A stretch of 32,346 nt of DNA from a bacterium (GCA_023251895.1 JAHEXX010000011.1:1-32346), one strand, 5' to 3'. Shown: positions 8,166-16,699, numbered from the stretch's first letter. The notes: a model not told the origin generated them from the letters alone. Numbers and translations are program-made.

Positions 8166-9748
8166 GGCCATTCAGAGCGGCGGATCACCCGACCGGCTCG
8201 CTCGCGAGGTTCGCCGTCCCAGACCACCCGCCCGGCCACGATGACGGCGAGGATGCCCTCCGCGTACAAGTGCGGCGCGCCGAACGTGGCCCGGTCGGTC
8301 ACCGACGCCGGGTCGAACACCACCAGGTCGGCAACCGCGCCCTCGTGGATCCGGCCTCGGTTGCCCAGGGCGAACCGGTCGGCCGGTAACGAGGTCATCT
8401 TCTTCACCGCAGTCTCAAGGGGCAACACGCCCTCGGCCACGTATCGTCCCAGCACTCGGGGGAACGTCCCGTAATACCGCGGGTGCACGTTGAATCCGGC
8501 CATGGGTCCGTCCGGCGAGATGCCGAGACCGTCGGACGCCACCATCACGTCGTCGCGGGCCAGGATGGTTCGGACGTCCTCCTCCAACATCGCGTGCCCG
8601 ATGACACTGGTGTTCGGGTCCGCCATCAACAGGTCGAACACGGTATCCACTGGGTCGGCTCCCCGGTCCTCGGCCACCTGCTGGATGCTCCTGCCGGTCA
8701 GCTCGTCCGAGCCGGCGTGGCCCACGATGACGATGCGATCCCATCCCAGACCGTCGGCGCAGCATTGCCAGCCCTCCTCGCCCCGCTGCACCGCCGTCCT
8801 CAGCCGTTCGTGGGTGGCCGGGTCCGACCGAAGGGCCGGCAGCTCCTCCGGCGAGGCCCACGCAGGGAGGCACGATGACAGCGAGCTCTCCCATGCCGCA
8901 TACGGGTACTGGTCGGCCGAAACATCGGCGCCGCGCTCACGCTCCGAGTCGATCAGGGCCAGGAGCTCGGCAGCACGGCCCCACGCGCGACTGGTCTCGA
9001 CCTTCAGGTGGCTGATGTGCGAGGGAGCGCCGGTCCGCCGGCCGATCTCGATGCACTCCGCCACGGCGTCGAACACCGGCGCCCCCTCGCCCCGGATGTG
9101 GCTGGCGTAGACGCCGCCGTATCGTGGGAGCTCTTGGGCGATCTCCACGATCTCGTCGGTCGATGCGTGGATCCCTGGGGCGTAGATCAAGCCGGTCGAC
9201 ATGCCGACCGCGCCGGCATCGAGCCCCTCTGCCAGGAGTCGCCGCATCTCCGATAGTTCGTCGGCCGTCGGGGCCCGCCGTTCCATGCCCATGGCCTGTC
9301 GTCGGAGCGCCCCGTGACCCACCAAGGCGGCGACGTTGATCGCCGGTCGGCACGCGTCGAGCCGCTCCAAGTACTGGGCGAACGTCTGCCACGACAGATC
9401 GAGCTGATCGGGACGTACGTTCATCAGCTCGGCGGCCTCGGCCGCACCGGCGGGCGGCGCGGCCGACGTCCCGCAATTGCCGACGACCACCGTCGTTACT
9501 CCCTGGCGGAGCATGCTGTCCATCCACGGCTCGACGAACGGCACGAGATCCGAGTGATTGTGGACGTCGATGAAGCCGGGCGAGATCGCGTGGCCCATCG
9601 CAGTGATCCGTTGTGCCGCTTCGGGTTCGGATTGGCCCTCGCCTCCCACGATCGCGATCCGATCGCTCTTCACCCCGACGAATCCGGGAACCGTGGGCCC
9701 CCCCAATCCGTCCACGATCGACGCGCCGGCTATCAGGAGGTCGAGCAT
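8156..9748 (-). CDS. amidohydrolase / N-acyl-D-amino-acid deacylase family
   Basis: LLIAGASIVDGLGGP, GFIDVHNHSDLVPF, YASHIRGEG, SDGLGISPDGP; 10-bp convergent overlap with the M23 gene. Confidence 0.9.
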   Translation of the reverse strand: MLDLLIAGASIVDGLGGPTVPGFVGVKSDRIAIVGGEGQSEPEAAQRITAMGHAISPGFIDVHNHSDLVPFVEPWMDSMLRQGVTTVVVGNCGTSAAPPAGAAEAAELMNVRPDQLDLSWQTFAQYLERLDACRPAINVAALVGHGALRRQAMGMERRAPTADELSEMRRLLAEGLDAGAVGMSTGLIYAPGIHASTDEIVEIAQELPRYGGVYASHIRGEGAPVFDAVAECIEIGRRTGAPSHISHLKVETSRAWGRAAELLALIDSERERGADVSADQYPYAAWESSLSSCLPAWASPEELPALRSDPATHERLRTAVQRGEEGWQCCADGLGWDRIVIVGHAGSDELTGRSIQQVAEDRGADPVDTVFDLLMADPNTSVIGHAMLEEDVRTILARDDVMVASDGLGISPDGPMAGFNVHPRYYGTFPRVLGRYVAEGVLPLETAVKKMTSLPADRFALGNRGRIHEGAVADLVVFDPASVTDRATFGAPHLYAEGILAVIVAGRVVWDGEPRERAGRVIRRSEWPYG

Positions 9749-9793
9749 GGCGTGGCACGCTACCGCGGCGATCGGGGTGGGGCAAGCGGCCGG

Positions 9794-10783
9794 CTACGCG
9801 GCCACGATGATGCGGTTGCGGCCCTGTTCCTTCGCCGCGTACACGGCGGCGTCGGCCCGAGCGATGAGCTCGTGAGCCGATTCGGAACCGTCCCACGAGG
9901 CCAGGCCCGTTGAGCAGGTGATCCCTTGGGGCATCCTCTCGCAAAGCCGCTGCACGATGCGCTGGGCGGCGTCCAGGGGGCAACCCGGCAGGATGATGGC
10001 GAACTCGTCGCCGCCGAGGCGGGCCAGGGTGTCCCCGTCGCGCAGCTGGCCGCGCCAGCCGGCGGTGACCTCCTTCAGGAGGCGGTCGCCCGCCTGATGT
10101 CCCCTGGAGTCGTTGAATGCCTTGAAATGGTCGAGGTCGATGATGGTCACGCACAGGGGAGCCGTGAGGACGGACGAACGCTCCACGACGTCCACGATCT
10201 CCTCGTCCCATGCCCGGCGGTTGGCCACCCCGGTGAGTGGGTCGGTCCGCGCAAGCTGGTTCAGCTGGAGCGAGTGGTCGCGCAGGAACTCGAACAGCCG
10301 TTGCACGCCGAACCCGATGCCGGCGGCCAGGACCAGGATCGTGAGGCTCCCCGGGAGCTGGGCCGCACCGTCCTGCGTAAGGATCATGGGGATGGCCAGG
10401 ACCGTCGCCAGGCTGGCGACGCCGACGGCGAGCTCCAGCACACTGCCGAAGACGGCCAGCCACAGGAGCGGCACCAAGACGAGCTGCGCGTACATCGAGT
10501 CCGGCCCGCCGGTGGCCTGACGGATCAACGCCGCGACCATCAGATATCCGAGGGCGGGCCCGACCTGGACGGCCGGCGGGAGCCTGTCCCAAGGCAGGAG
10601 CTGCATGGCCGAGAGCGTGAGCGCCGCGAGCGTGGCTGCCTTGATCAGTGCCGGAGCCTCCCCGCGGGTGGAGTTCGACAGGCCGACCGCCAGGAGAGCG
10701 AAGAAGGCGGCCCCGATCAATGGGCCGACCGTTCGGAACAGGCCCTCCCGGCCGAAGGGCTGCGACGGCGCGACCGTGGTCAT
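9794..10783 (-). CDS. membrane GGDEF diguanylate cyclase
   Basis: Hydrophobic N-terminal region, DPLTGVANRRAWDEE, RDGD-TLARL-GGDEF (intact RxxD I-site and GGDEF). Confidence 0.93.
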   Translation of the reverse strand: MTTVAPSQPFGREGLFRTVGPLIGAAFFALLAVGLSNSTRGEAPALIKAATLAALTLSAMQLLPWDRLPPAVQVGPALGYLMVAALIRQATGGPDSMYAQLVLVPLLWLAVFGSVLELAVGVASLATVLAIPMILTQDGAAQLPGSLTILVLAAGIGFGVQRLFEFLRDHSLQLNQLARTDPLTGVANRRAWDEEIVDVVERSSVLTAPLCVTIIDLDHFKAFNDSRGHQAGDRLLKEVTAGWRGQLRDGDTLARLGGDEFAIILPGCPLDAAQRIVQRLCERMPQGITCSTGLASWDGSESAHELIARADAAVYAAKEQGRNRIIVAA

Positions 10784-10942
10784 CCCTGCATCCCGTTCCT
10801 CGTCCCTACTCGAAGCCGTGTTCCGGGTAGCTCGCTCTACCTTCTTTTCGGCATTCCGGGGACATTCGAAACAGGCCCCGAGAGGCGGATTTGCCCGAGT
10901 CGAAAGGCCGTAGGCCGAACGGCGCGTATCGACGGGGCTCCG

Positions 10943-11716
10943 TCAGGCGATGACCAGGCCCCGGCGCCGACGGATCCGCCGGTCGATGACGCCGAAGACG
11001 AACAGGTCGACGGCCACTCCGATCAGCATGATCACCGCCAGGACGGCGAGCAGGAGCGCGAGGTCCGACCCCGATCGGACGAGCAGGTGGCCCAGCCCCA
11101 CGGCATTGGCCGCGGAAACGACGAGTTCGCCCGCCATCAGCGCGCGCCAGGCGAACCCCCAGGCCTGCTGCAGGCCGGCCACGTAGCCGGGAAGCGCGGC
11201 CGGGAAGATGATGCTGCCGTACAGGGCCCACCCCTTCGCGCCGAGCGTCCGCCCTGCCTGCTGGAGCAGCGGCGGCACCTGCCGGAGGCTGGCCATCGTG
11301 GCAAGCGTCACGGAGGGGAAGGCGCCGACGAAAGCCACGAAGACCACCGCCCGCTCCGTTGCGCCGAACCACACGATGGCCAGCGGGATCCAGGCGGGGG
11401 ACGGGATCACCTGGAGGGCCACGATCAGCTTGCCAAAGCCCCGGCGTGCGAAGTCCGACGCAGCAAGCCCCATCCCGATCAGCGTCCCTACCAGGATGGC
11501 GGCGACGAACGAGAAGACCAGCCGGATCAGCGTCTTGAGGGTCGCTTCGGGGATCGTGCCGTCGGCGATCTTGTCGCGAAGCGCACGCCAGGCCGATAGC
11601 GGCGAAGGAAGGATGGAGGGCCAGATCGCCGCCACCACGATCCACAGGAGAAGGGCCGTCCCGATGGCGGTGAGGACGGGCCCGGCCTCGTCAAGTGCCC
11701 GTCTCGCGCGCGACAA
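10943..11716 (-). CDS. ABC transporter permease, nitrate/sulfonate/taurine type (SsuC/TauC-like)
   Basis: Multi-TM; IPSPAWIPLAIVWFG and LGAKGWALYGSIIFPAALPGYVAGLQQAWGFAWRALMAGE. Confidence 0.9.
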   Translation of the reverse strand: MSRARRALDEAGPVLTAIGTALLLWIVVAAIWPSILPSPLSAWRALRDKIADGTIPEATLKTLIRLVFSFVAAILVGTLIGMGLAASDFARRGFGKLIVALQVIPSPAWIPLAIVWFGATERAVVFVAFVGAFPSVTLATMASLRQVPPLLQQAGRTLGAKGWALYGSIIFPAALPGYVAGLQQAWGFAWRALMAGELVVSAANAVGLGHLLVRSGSDLALLLAVLAVIMLIGVAVDLFVFGVIDRRIRRRRGLVIA

Positions 11717-12536
11717 CCTTGTCCACCTCCCTCACCAGGTACTCGTGGATGTCCGAGGCGACCTTCGTCAGCAGCACGTCGTCCAGTCGTCGCGGACGCG
11801 ACGCGTAGATCCGCTGTTCCTCGAGCAGCCGCCCCGGAGGCGCCGACATCACCAGCACTCGGTCGGCGAGGAACGTCGCTTCCCGTACGTTGTGGGTGAC
11901 GAAGACGAACGTCTTGCGGGTCTCGCCTTCCGACCAGACGCGCTCGAGCTCGCGCTGGAGCACCTCCCGGGCCTGCGCGTCGAGGGCACCGAAGGGCTCA
12001 TCGGCGAGCAGGACGTCCGGGTCGCACGCGAGTGCCCGGGCCAGGGCCGCCCGCTGCCGCATGCCCGCGGACAGCTCGTGCGGCTGGGCGTTCGCGAAGC
12101 GCCCCATGTTCACCTTCTCCAGCCAGTCCATCGCCCGCTCGGTCCGCTCGCCGTGAGGCACGCCGATCAGCCTCAACGCGAACTCCACGTTCCCCACGAC
12201 CGAGAGCCACGGGAACAGCGCGGGCTCCTGGAACAGCACGGCCCGGTCGGGGCCGGGGCCCGGGATGGGCGCTCCGTCCAGGAGGACCTCGCCGCTGGTG
12301 GGCCGTTCCAGTCCGGCCAGGATGTTGAGGATCGTCGTCTTCCCGCAGCCGGTCGGGCCGAGCAGGCACAGGAACTCCCCCGAGTGGACGTCGAACGACA
12401 CGTCGTCGAGGGCCACCATGCGCTCGCCGGCGGCGCTCCTATAGGCCTTCACAACCTGACGCAGGGCCAGCTTGGGCTGCTCGCCCTGGGCACGGAGCGG
12501 TGTCGGTTCGACGGGCCTTCGGAGTCCTCCACTCAT
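11691..12536 (-). CDS. ABC transporter ATP-binding protein, nitrate/sulfonate/taurine type (SsuB/TauB-like)
   Basis: Walker A GPTGCGKTT, Q-loop FQEPALFPWL, signature LSAGMRQR, Walker B VLLADEPFGALD. Confidence 0.93.
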   Translation of the reverse strand: MSGGLRRPVEPTPLRAQGEQPKLALRQVVKAYRSAAGERMVALDDVSFDVHSGEFLCLLGPTGCGKTTILNILAGLERPTSGEVLLDGAPIPGPGPDRAVLFQEPALFPWLSVVGNVEFALRLIGVPHGERTERAMDWLEKVNMGRFANAQPHELSAGMRQRAALARALACDPDVLLADEPFGALDAQAREVLQRELERVWSEGETRKTFVFVTHNVREATFLADRVLVMSAPPGRLLEEQRIYASRPRRLDDVLLTKVASDIHEYLVREVDKVVARETGT

Positions 12537-12715
12537 CGCAGCCGGAACTTCTCCGCCATCTCGATCTGTACGACCTTGCCGTCCTGGATCACCAAGACGA
12601 CGGTGCCGAACTGAACCCGTCGCACGATCGCGGCGACCTTGGCCAGCACGGTCTGCTCTTCGTCGGTGAGGTCGGACAGGTCGCCGGGTCCTTGAGGGAG
12701 CCGCTCGTTCGCCAC
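12533..12715 (-). CDS. small DUF2292 / YezD-like protein, 60 aa
   Basis: VANERLPQGPGDLSDLTDEEQTVLAKVAAIVRRVQFGTVVLVIQDGKVVQIEMAEKFRLR; AAGGA SD upstream; ATGA overlap with the ABC ATPase start. Confidence 0.85.
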   Translation of the reverse strand: MANERLPQGPGDLSDLTDEEQTVLAKVAAIVRRVQFGTVVLVIQDGKVVQIEMAEKFRLR

Positions 12716-12792
12716 GGACTGTTCCTTCTCGGGCTGTCGGAGATGGCGCGTACCTCCGCCGCGCCCGCTCCCCGCCATCCTAGCGGCGGGAC

Positions 12793-13890
12793 CTACTCCG
12801 AACCAGGCGGGACGAAGACCGGCACCCGCTCCCGCTCCGCCTCGACCGTGGTGATCGCGGCCTTCTCGGCAGCCTTGAGGTGCTTCCTCGTGCTGAAGAA
12901 GTAGTGGAGGGCCGCCCCGAACCCCACGCCGACGAAGGCACCGTAGGCCTGCCACCTGACCGAGGCCTTCTTGGTGAGCGCGGTGGTCACCCAGTGGTGG
13001 TCGGGGCGGCTGTGCGCGTCGATCGCCCCCCAGATGGGCAATCCGACGACGACGGTCGCGAGGAGAACCCAGAACAGGGTCTCGGTGGGCATACCCACCA
13101 GCTTCAGGCCCGAGGCCATGAGCACGTACACCAGGCAGACCCGGATGAACGCGTCGGGCGCTCGCGACGACAGGTGCGCACCCACGTACACGCCCGGGAC
13201 GGCGCCGATCAGGACCGACTCGGTCAGGCCGAGCTGGAAGTCGCCGTACGCGAGGTGGGCCAGGGCGGCGGCGGCGACCAGGGGGATGGCCTGCACCAGA
13301 TCGGTGCCGACGAGGTTCCGGCCGTGGATCCGGGGGTAGAGCATCATCAGCAGGATGATGATCAGCGAGCCCGAGCCCACCGAGGTCATCCCGACCATCA
13401 AGCCGCCGGCCGCTCCGATGGCCAAGGTCGCCACCTTCTTGACCTCCAGCCGCGCATCCGGGTCGTCCGGCTCGATCAGGCCATCGCGGACCCTGGCGGT
13501 GTGCCGATGGTGCAGATAGGCCTTCAGGGCGATCGCGCTCGCTGCGATCAGTAGGAACGCACCGAGGATCGCTTTCAAGCGCACCTGCACCTGGTCCGGG
13601 TCGCCCAGTGCCCGCAAGACGAATACCCCGGCGAAGGCGGTGGGGATGGAACCGACGGAAAGCCATCGCACCAGATCCCAGTTGACGGTGCCCCGTCGCA
13701 TGTGAACGGCGCCCCCGACCGGCTTCATCACGAGGGCGGCCACCAGGTCGCTGGACACGGCCGCGAGTGGCTCCACGTGGAACAGCAGGACGAGCATGGG
13801 CGTCATGAGGGCGCCGCCGCCCATGCCGGTGAGCCCGACGGTGAAGCCCGCACCGATCGAGGCCAGCGCCACCAGCCAATCGACGTGCAA
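12793..13890 (-). CDS. TauE/SafE (TSUP) family sulfite/organosulfur exporter
   Basis: GFTVGLTGMGGGALMTPML repeat motif, multi-TM; TTG 13890 has SD GAAGGGA; TTG 13908 is the longer alternative. Confidence 0.88.
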   Translation of the reverse strand: MHVDWLVALASIGAGFTVGLTGMGGGALMTPMLVLLFHVEPLAAVSSDLVAALVMKPVGGAVHMRRGTVNWDLVRWLSVGSIPTAFAGVFVLRALGDPDQVQVRLKAILGAFLLIAASAIALKAYLHHRHTARVRDGLIEPDDPDARLEVKKVATLAIGAAGGLMVGMTSVGSGSLIIILLMMLYPRIHGRNLVGTDLVQAIPLVAAAALAHLAYGDFQLGLTESVLIGAVPGVYVGAHLSSRAPDAFIRVCLVYVLMASGLKLVGMPTETLFWVLLATVVVGLPIWGAIDAHSRPDHHWVTTALTKKASVRWQAYGAFVGVGFGAALHYFFSTRKHLKAAEKAAITTVEAERERVPVFVPPGSE

Positions 13891-13911
13891 TCCGGTTCCC
13901 TTCGGCAATGG

Positions 13912-13939
13912 AAAAGGCCACGGCGAACGCGCCGCGGCC
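13912..13939 (-). terminator. terminator/attenuator hairpin in the TauE/SafE leader
   Basis: Minus strand GGCCGCGGC-gcgttc-GCCGTGGCC-TTTT (9 bp with one G-U). Confidence 0.6.
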
Positions 13940-13967
13940 TCCAGTTGTCCGGTCAGCTGCGTGGCTG

Positions 13968-13996
13968 ACGGTAGCAGCGGCCCGTGCCCTCGTCAA
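13968..13996 (-). promoter_or_regulatory. candidate sigma70-type promoter for the TauE/SafE operon
   Basis: Minus strand TTGACG-N17-TACCGT. Confidence 0.6.
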
Positions 13997-14103
13997 TCAG
14001 CCCTTCGGACCGAAGGACCCCCAGCCGTGGGGCCCTCCTGCCCATATCGTTCGAGCTTTCGGCCTCGAATCTGTCGCTAGAAGCGGAAACCAGGGGGTGC
14101 GAG

Positions 14104-14511
14104 ATGGCCGACACGGACACACTCTCGTTGGTCCTGTTCTCGGGAACCGACGACAAGCTGAATGCGGCCGCCGTTCTCACGGCCGGAGGGGCCGCCATGG
14201 GCCGCAGGGTCAACATCTTCCTGCAGTACTGGGCCCTGGACGCGTTCCGGACGGACCGGATCCATAAGGACCACGGCGTGGCCCCGGAGGCCGGTCCGGA
14301 GGGGCACGGGGTGCTGCAGCGGCACGGAGGACAGCACTGGAGCGAGATTCTCGGCCAGGCCAAGGGGATCGGCGAGGTGGGCATCCACGCCTGTTCGCTG
14401 TCGATGGAGATGTTCGGCATCACCAAGGACGATCTCGATCCTTTGGTCGACGACGTGGAGGGGGTGGCGTCCTTCTTCCTGGAGGTCGACGGCCCCGTGA
14501 CCTTCATCTAG
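14104..14511 (+). CDS. DsrE/DsrF/DrsH-like family protein
   Basis: LSLVLFSGTDDKLNAAAVLTAGGAAMGRRVNIFLQYWAL...IHACSLSMEMFGI; single conserved-position Cys. Confidence 0.88.
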   Translation: MADTDTLSLVLFSGTDDKLNAAAVLTAGGAAMGRRVNIFLQYWALDAFRTDRIHKDHGVAPEAGPEGHGVLQRHGGQHWSEILGQAKGIGEVGIHACSLSMEMFGITKDDLDPLVDDVEGVASFFLEVDGPVTFI

Positions 14512-14523
14512 GGGGTGTGGACG

Positions 14524-14763
14524 ATGACGACGACTGAGGTTTCCCGCTCGATCGACGCGCGGGGCATGCCCTGCCCGGGGCCACTGATGACGCTGATCGG
14601 CGCCATCCGGGAGGGGCAGGTGGGTGACGTGATCGAGGTGCTGTCGAGCGACGAGGGCTCGCGGACCGACATCCCGGCATGGATCAACAAGGCCGCCCAC
14701 GAGCTGGTAGAGGTCGTTCAGGAGGATGGCTTCGCGCGGTTCGTGGTCCGCAAGGCCCGGTGA
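14524..14763 (+). CDS. TusA-like sulfurtransferase
   Basis: SIDARGMPCPGPLMTLIGAIREGQVGDVIEVLSSDEGSRTDIPAWINKAAHELVEV; CPxP motif. Confidence 0.92.
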   Translation: MTTTEVSRSIDARGMPCPGPLMTLIGAIREGQVGDVIEVLSSDEGSRTDIPAWINKAAHELVEVVQEDGFARFVVRKAR

Positions 14764-14769
14764 TCGACG

Positions 14770-15936
14770 ATGCCGGCTCGGATCGTCGTCCTGGGGGGCG
14801 GGGTCGGCGGGACCCTGGCGGCGAACCTGCTGTCCAAGGAACTCGGCCGCGACGCAAGGATCACGGTGGTGGATCCCACGGGGATGCACGTCTATCAGCC
14901 GGGCTACCTCTACGTCGCCTTGGGTCAGGCCAACGGACGCTGGCTCGCCCGGGATGAACGCACCCTGCTGCGCAGGGACGTGCAGCTCGCCGTAGAGCGG
15001 GCTGTCCGCATCCATCCCGAAGCGGGAACCGTTCAGCTCGAGCGGGGTGGCAACCTCGAGTGGGACTTCCTGGTGATCGCCACCGGCGCCCGCCTGGTCC
15101 CGGATCAGATCCCGGGATTGGTGGAGGGGGCGTACGAGTTCTACTCGCTCGAGGGGGCGCAGCGTCTCCGCGAGGAGCTGCGGCGGTTCAGGGGTGGCCG
15201 CATCCACATCGGCGTATCGGGCATCCCCTACAAGTGTCCGCCGGCGCCGGTCGAGTTCACGCTGATGCTGGAGGAGTACCTGCGAGAGCGGGGCATCCGC
15301 GATCGGAGCCAGGTGACTCTGCTGTCGCCGCTGAACCGGGCCTTCACGATCGAGTCGGCCTCCAAGCTTGTGCAACCGATCATGGAGGAGCGCGGCATCG
15401 GCCTCACGACGTTCTTCAACGTCGAGGAGATCGATCCGTCGGCCCGCGTCATCACGTCGCTGGAGGGCGAGAAGGTCGAGTCCGACCTGATGATCATCGT
15501 TCCGCCGCACCGCGGCCAGACGGTGGTCACCGATTCGGGTCTCGGCGACGTCTCCGGATGGCTCCCCACCGACAAGCTCTCGTTGCAGGTGGAGGGCTAC
15601 GAGCGGGTGTTCGCGATCGGAGACGCAACCAACCTGCCCATCTCCAAGAGCGGGTCCACGGCGCACTTCGAGGCGCCCGTGGTGGCGAACCGGATCGCGT
15701 CGCTGATACGGGGCACGGCCCCCAAGGCGAACTACCCGGGCCAGGTCATGTGCTTCCTGGAGACGGGGAACGGGAAGGCGACGGCGCTGCGGTTCGACTA
15801 CGAGCATCCGCCCGTACCGCCGCACCCCGCCCGCATCTGGCACCTGGCCAAATGGATGTTCAACCGCCTGTACTGGGAGACGGTACCCAAGGGCCGGATC
15901 CCAGAATGGGCCCCGATGGTGAGGAGCAAGAGATGA
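14770..15936 (+). CDS. FAD-dependent oxidoreductase, sulfide:quinone oxidoreductase-like
   Basis: IVVLGGGVGGTLAANLL dinucleotide fold, VIATGARLVPDQIPG, Cys in YKCPPAPVE and VMCFLETG, VFAIGDATNLP. Confidence 0.9.
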   Translation: MPARIVVLGGGVGGTLAANLLSKELGRDARITVVDPTGMHVYQPGYLYVALGQANGRWLARDERTLLRRDVQLAVERAVRIHPEAGTVQLERGGNLEWDFLVIATGARLVPDQIPGLVEGAYEFYSLEGAQRLREELRRFRGGRIHIGVSGIPYKCPPAPVEFTLMLEEYLRERGIRDRSQVTLLSPLNRAFTIESASKLVQPIMEERGIGLTTFFNVEEIDPSARVITSLEGEKVESDLMIIVPPHRGQTVVTDSGLGDVSGWLPTDKLSLQVEGYERVFAIGDATNLPISKSGSTAHFEAPVVANRIASLIRGTAPKANYPGQVMCFLETGNGKATALRFDYEHPPVPPHPARIWHLAKWMFNRLYWETVPKGRIPEWAPMVRSKR

Positions 15937-16166
15937 GCACGCAGATCGCGAAGACGCTGGACCTGAAGGGGCTGAGCTGTCCGTTGCCGATCGTGAAGAC
16001 GGCGCAGGCCATCAAGCAGCTGCAGCCAGGTGAGCTGATCGAGGCGCTGGCGACCGATCCAGGATCGGTGCCGGACTTCAACGCCTGGTCCCGGAGCACC
16101 GGCCATGAGCTGGTGGAACAGACCGAAGAGGGCGGTGTCTACCGCTTCGTAATCAGGAGGAGATGA
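15933..16166 (+). CDS. TusA-like sulfurtransferase
   Basis: TLDLKGLSCPLPIVKTAQAIKQLQPGELIEALATDPGSVPDFNAWSRSTGHELVEQ; ATGA overlaps at both ends. Confidence 0.93.
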   Translation: MSTQIAKTLDLKGLSCPLPIVKTAQAIKQLQPGELIEALATDPGSVPDFNAWSRSTGHELVEQTEEGGVYRFVIRRR

Positions 16167-16699
16167 GTGCGATGGCGGTACAGGAAGCCGAGCTCGAGGC
16201 GCCGGTCCGCGAGCACGAGGAGCACGCCCACGACAAGCTGGTGATCATCGCGTGGAGCGGTGACCTCGACAAGGTGTGGCCGCAGATGATCCTCGCGACG
16301 ACCGGGGCGGCCATGGGCATGCAGACCACGATCTTCTTCACGTTCTGGGGGTTGTTCTCGCTGGTGAAGGAGAACGTCCGGATCACCGGTGACAACTGGA
16401 TGCAGAAGATGGTCGCGATGATGGATCACCCCGGCATGGAGCACCTGAAGCTCGGGAAGATGAACTTCGCCGGCGCCGGACCCAGGATGATGCTGAAACT
16501 GGGCAAGGATCACAAGGTCGCCAGCCCCGGCGAGCTGCTCGAGATGGCCCGCGAGCTGGGCGTCCGGTTCGTTCCCTGCCAGATGACGATGGACCTCCTG
16601 GGGCTCTCGCGGGAGGACATGATCGATGGACTGGACGAGCCTGCCGGTGCCACCACGATGCTGCTCGAGGCCCAGGACGCCGTCACGCTGTTCATCTGA
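16163..16699 (+). CDS. DsrE/DsrF/DrsH-like family protein
   Basis: KLVIIAWSGDLDKVWPQMILATTGAAMGMQTTIFFTFWGLF...VPCQMTMDLLGLSREDM; ATGA overlap with tusA-like gene. Confidence 0.92.
   Translation: MSAMAVQEAELEAPVREHEEHAHDKLVIIAWSGDLDKVWPQMILATTGAAMGMQTTIFFTFWGLFSLVKENVRITGDNWMQKMVAMMDHPGMEHLKLGKMNFAGAGPRMMLKLGKDHKVASPGELLEMARELGVRFVPCQMTMDLLGLSREDMIDGLDEPAGATTMLLEAQDAVTLFI

Noticed and set aside
9926-11599. 557-aa plus-strand ORF opposite the GGDEF and ABC permease genes
   Set aside because: Spans two supported minus-strand genes and their intergenic region; composition is antisense-like.
12533-13996. 487-aa minus-strand ORF
   Set aside because: Most of it is the wrong frame across TauE/SafE; only the last 60 codons (DUF2292) look genuine and are reported separately.
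14077-15843. 588-aa minus-strand ORF opposite the DsrE/TusA/SQR genes
   Set aside because: Shadow ORF; the opposite strand has three well-supported genes with motifs and coupled starts.
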